DNA of 8,079 bases from Polynucleobacter meluiroseus (GTDB taxonomy: Bacteria > Pseudomonadota > Gammaproteobacteria > Burkholderiales > Burkholderiaceae). Both the position numbers and the translations under genes were made by a program. The stretch is from positions 1-8,079 of the forward strand of contig CALQED020000046.1 of the NCBI GenBank assembly GCA_943329505.2, written 5' to 3'. Each line of letters opens with the position of its first letter. Within the stretch, counting starts at the first letter, position 1. Positions 5,084 through 8,079 of this stretch are shown in pieces. A model generated the notes under the pieces. That model was not told the origin of the DNA. It saw only the letters and a program-made list of their open reading frames with translations, and searched no databases.

Positions 5084-8079
5084 CAAAAACCCAAACCAAT
5101 CCCTCGGCCTGTGCCTGCTTCCAACACCGGACGCCGGTTGGAAATCCGCTTTCCGGAAGAATTGCCGGTCTCTGGTCAGCGCCAATTCATCAAAGATGCC
5201 TTGCAAAGCCATCAAGTGGTGATTGTGTGCGGCGAGACAGGCTCTGGCAAGACCACCCAGTTACCCAAGATCTGTCTAGATCTTGGACGGGGCACGATTA
5301 ATGGGGGTAAGTTGATTGGGCATACCCAACCAAGGCGGATTGCTGCTACAGCCACAGCGAAGCGTATTGCTCAGGAGCTAGGTTCACCGCTTGGTCAAGA
5401 CGTAGGCTACCAAGTGCGATTTGTCGATAAGACAAGTAACACGGCCTCTATCAAACTCATGACAGATGGCATCTTGTTGGCAGAGACCCAACGCGATCCT
5501 CAACTCAAAGCCTATGACACCCTGATCATCGATGAGGCGCACGAGCGGAGTTTGAACATTGATTTCTTATTGGGGTATTTGAGGCAATTGCTACCTAAAA
5601 GACCTGATCTCAAACTCATCATCACCTCGGCCACGATTGATGCCCAGCGCTTCGCTGAGCACTTTGCAATCAATGGCAAGCTTGCGCCCGTTATTGAGGT
5701 CAGTGGCCGATTATTTCCAGTCGAGCAGCGCTATTCACCGCTAGAACCTGATACAAAGCCCGACGGAAAAAAAGAAACCAAGACTGCTAAAGAAATTCCG
5801 GATGCGGTCGTAGAAGAAATTACGAAAGTCTGGCGCGAGGGTGCATTGGGTGCTGGCGATGTCCTCGTTTTTTTGCCAGGCGAGCGCGAGATCCGGGATT
5901 GCGCCGAAGCATTGCGTAAGGACCATATCCTGCAGCAACGCTTTCATCCAGAGATACTGAGTCTATTTGCCCGCCAATCTGTTGCTGAGCAAGAGAGAGT
6001 TTTTTCTCCTGGTAATGGCCGTCGCATTATTTTGACGACTAACGTCGCTGAGACCTCCTTAACTGTTCCCAATATTCGGTATGTGATTGATAGTGGTTTG
6101 GCCAGAGTCAAGCGTTACTCTTATCGTAATAAGGTTGAGCAGTTGCAGATTGAACCGATTTCTCAGGCTGCTGCCAATCAAAGGGCAGGTCGTTGTGGCC
6201 GGGTATCAGATGGCATCTGTGTACGTCTGTATAGCGAACAAGATTATCAAGGCCGTCCTAAATTTACCGACCCAGAAATTTTACGTAGTTCACTAGCGGC
6301 AGTGCTACTGAGGATGAGCGCATTACGCTTATCCAAAATTCAGCACTTCCCATTTATTGATAAGCCATTGGGCAGAGCGATTGCTGATGGCGTTCAGCTC
6401 TTAGATGAATTAGGTGCTATTGAGTTTGATGATGCGCAGGATGACGATAGCAAGGATATCAATCACAGCTTTAAGCTAACGCAGATTGGTAAACAGCTGG
6501 CCGACTTACCACTAGATCCTCGGATTGGCAGAATGCTGTTAGCAGCAAAAGATCAGAATGCTCTAAAAGAAGTCACCATCATTGCCTCAGCCTTGGTAAC
6601 CCAAGACCCCCGTGAGCGACCCATAGACCAAGGGGCCGCTGCAGACCAAGCGCATTTGCAATTTGCAGATGAGCGTTCAGAATTTCTTAGTTTTGTAAAA
6701 CTGTGGGATTGGTATCAAGACGCTTTGCAACATAAGCACAGTAATCGCCAGTTAGAAAACTTATGTCGTAGTAAATTTTTATCGCCACGCCGTTTACGTG
6801 AGTGGCGTGATGTGCATGGTCAGCTACATACAATGCTCGGCGAGAAGGGTTGGAAAGAAAATGGCTTAGCAGCAAGCTATGAACAGGTCCATTTGTCCTT
6901 GCTCACAGGCTTATTGGGTTACGTTGCCAAAAAAGAAGAAGATGAGAAGTCCCAAGACCGCAATAGCAAGACAGGTGGCTATATTGGTGCCAGGGGAATT
7001 CGTCCTTTTATCTGGCCAGGCTCAACCATTGGTAAAAAGGCTGGCGCCTGGATTCTGGCAGGTGAATTGCAAGAGACTAGTCGTATGTATGCCCGCACCA
7101 TTGCTAAGATTGAGCCGCAATGGGTCGAGAAGGTCGCTTCCCATCGTCTAGTGAAGTCTTTAAGCGATCCTTTTTGGGATAACCGTCAGGGTGAGGTCTT
7201 AGCGTTTGAGCGTGGGACTTTATATGGATTGCCGATTTATCATGGGCGTCGGGTGCGTTATGAACCGCATGATCCCGAAGAAGCCCGTGAATTATTTATT
7301 CTCCAAGCTTTAGTCCAAGAAGAAATGTTTGGTCGGATGGATTCACCTACTTTGCAGCGTGAGACTGAAGCAGATGCCAAGAAAAAATATCCCGGTACGT
7401 TTGGTTTCTTTTGGCATAACCGCCGCCTCATTAAAGAAATTGAAGCACTTGAGCATCGCTCTCGTCGTCCCGATGTCTTGGTAGATGATGATTTGTTATT
7501 TGCTTTTTATGAATCCCGTATTCCAAAAGGAATCTGTAATCGGGAAGATCTGAAAGTACAACTCAAGAAGACGCCAGATCTCGATGCACAACTGCGCCTA
7601 GAAAAGGCTGACCTCATGCGTCATGAGGCAGCGGGTATCACGGTAGATCGTTATCCTAAAGTAATGAAGGTGGGTGGAACAGAGCTCAATCTCACGTATC
7701 ACTTTGAGCCAGGCAGCCCCAAAGATGGCGTGACCTTGGTGGTGCCACTGGCACAACTAAATCAAGTCGATGGCCGCCGCTGTGAATGGCTCGTTCCTGG
7801 AATGTGCGAAGAGAAGGTTCTACTTCTGCTCAAGACCTTGCCCCAAAAACTGCGCCGCCATTGCGTACCTTTGCCTGATTATGCGAAATCCTACTTAGAG
7901 AAAAAACTAGCAGCTCATCAGTTTGGTGTTGGTGATTTTCTAGACAGTTTGATCGAGGATATTCGTAAAGAACGCGGTTTAGAGATCAAAAGAACGGATT
8001 TTAGACCTGAGGCCTTACCACTTCATTCATCGATGAACTTTCGTTTAATTGATGAGCATGGTCGCCAATTAGAAGTCGA
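5063..8079 (+). CDS. hrpA: DEAH-box ATP-dependent RNA helicase HrpA (partial, C-terminus outside window)
   Basis: An open frame of 1005 codons reaches the window end; E. coli HrpA is 1300 residues, so roughly the last quarter is missing. HrpA is a cytoplasmic 3'-5' RNA helicase tied to mRNA processing and rescue of stalled ribosomes. Motifs in order, counted from 5063: Walker A GETGSGKT (57-64), TQPRRIAA, DEAH (157-160), SAT (189-191), LVFLPGEREI, TTNVAETS (325-332) and QRAGRCGR (373-380). Then come the HA2 region with SALVTQDPRERP (DPRERP 515-520) and an OB-fold around WILAGELQETSR (from 663). The first part of the HrpA-type C-terminal region (DUF3418-like) begins near YGLPIYHGRRVRYEP. The start is uncertain: GTG 5063 is the first start codon after an in-frame TGA at 5048, GTG 5111 is the alternative, and neither has a strong ribosome site. 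It is divergent from argA with 17 bases between start codons. Confidence 0.95.
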   Translation, partial: MQEPINQQKPKPIPRPVPASNTGRRLEIRFPEELPVSGQRQFIKDALQSHQVVIVCGETGSGKTTQLPKICLDLGRGTINGGKLIGHTQPRRIAATATAKRIAQELGSPLGQDVGYQVRFVDKTSNTASIKLMTDGILLAETQRDPQLKAYDTLIIDEAHERSLNIDFLLGYLRQLLPKRPDLKLIITSATIDAQRFAEHFAINGKLAPVIEVSGRLFPVEQRYSPLEPDTKPDGKKETKTAKEIPDAVVEEITKVWREGALGAGDVLVFLPGEREIRDCAEALRKDHILQQRFHPEILSLFARQSVAEQERVFSPGNGRRIILTTNVAETSLTVPNIRYVIDSGLARVKRYSYRNKVEQLQIEPISQAAANQRAGRCGRVSDGICVRLYSEQDYQGRPKFTDPEILRSSLAAVLLRMSALRLSKIQHFPFIDKPLGRAIADGVQLLDELGAIEFDDAQDDDSKDINHSFKLTQIGKQLADLPLDPRIGRMLLAAKDQNALKEVTIIASALVTQDPRERPIDQGAAADQAHLQFADERSEFLSFVKLWDWYQDALQHKHSNRQLENLCRSKFLSPRRLREWRDVHGQLHTMLGEKGWKENGLAASYEQVHLSLLTGLLGYVAKKEEDEKSQDRNSKTGGYIGARGIRPFIWPGSTIGKKAGAWILAGELQETSRMYARTIAKIEPQWVEKVASHRLVKSLSDPFWDNRQGEVLAFERGTLYGLPIYHGRRVRYEPHDPEEARELFILQALVQEEMFGRMDSPTLQRETEADAKKKYPGTFGFFWHNRRLIKEIEALEHRSRRPDVLVDDDLLFAFYESRIPKGICNREDLKVQLKKTPDLDAQLRLEKADLMRHEAAGITVDRYPKVMKVGGTELNLTYHFEPGSPKDGVTLVVPLAQLNQVDGRRCEWLVPGMCEEKVLLLLKTLPQKLRRHCVPLPDYAKSYLEKKLAAHQFGVGDFLDSLIEDIRKERGLEIKRTDFRPEALPLHSSMNFRLIDEHGRQLEV

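Noticed and set aside
5045..5099. Extension of argA to an upstream in-frame TTG at 5099.
   Set aside because: The added residues do not look like an ArgA N-terminus, they lie inside hrpA, and the -10 box at 5055-5060 would be within the coding part.
1..8079. A CRISPR array, insertion sequence, phage attachment site or defence system.
   Set aside because: No regularly spaced repeats, transposase or integrase motifs, or defence-type domains were seen on either strand.

Overview
The window looks like the chromosome of a betaproteobacterium in the Burkholderiales. A small-genome freshwater Polynucleobacter-type organism is my best guess. This rests on the overall resemblance of the proteins, the moderate GC content and the argA/hrpA/yggX neighbourhood; it is an inference, because no search could be run. 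Most of the window is housekeeping DNA. The accessory-looking part is the left ~1.3 kb.

Layout: (1) 1-374, minus strand: the 5' part of a secreted allene-oxide-cyclase-barrel-like protein that starts at GTG and runs off the left edge. (2) 375-843: about 470 AT-rich bases with no gene I can support. (3) 844-1113, plus: a small secreted protein with two EF-hands. A decayed partial copy of its last EF-hand lies just past the stop, followed by a Rho-independent terminator. (4) 1337-2314, minus, and 2436-3146, plus: tal (transaldolase) and rpiA (ribose-5-phosphate isomerase A), divergent around a 12-bp palindrome that carries a -10-like hexamer on each strand. Together they form part of the non-oxidative pentose phosphate pathway. 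(5) 3171-3365, minus: an apparently unannotated small RNA gene with its own consensus-like promoter, a run of adjacent hairpins and a strong terminator. (6) 5045-3382, minus: argA (N-acetylglutamate synthase) and yggX (Fe(II) trafficking), probably one operon, read toward the small RNA. (7) 5063 to the right edge, plus: hrpA, a DEAH-box RNA helicase, divergent from argA and cut by the window end.

The most interesting item is the putative small RNA between yggX and rpiA. Its predicted first nucleotide coincides with the first base of an 11-bp stem, and hairpins then tile almost the whole transcript up to the terminator. Other points are the near-leaderless argA promoter in a 17-nt gap between divergent start codons, the symmetric tal/rpiA promoter element, and the repeated EF-hand tail.
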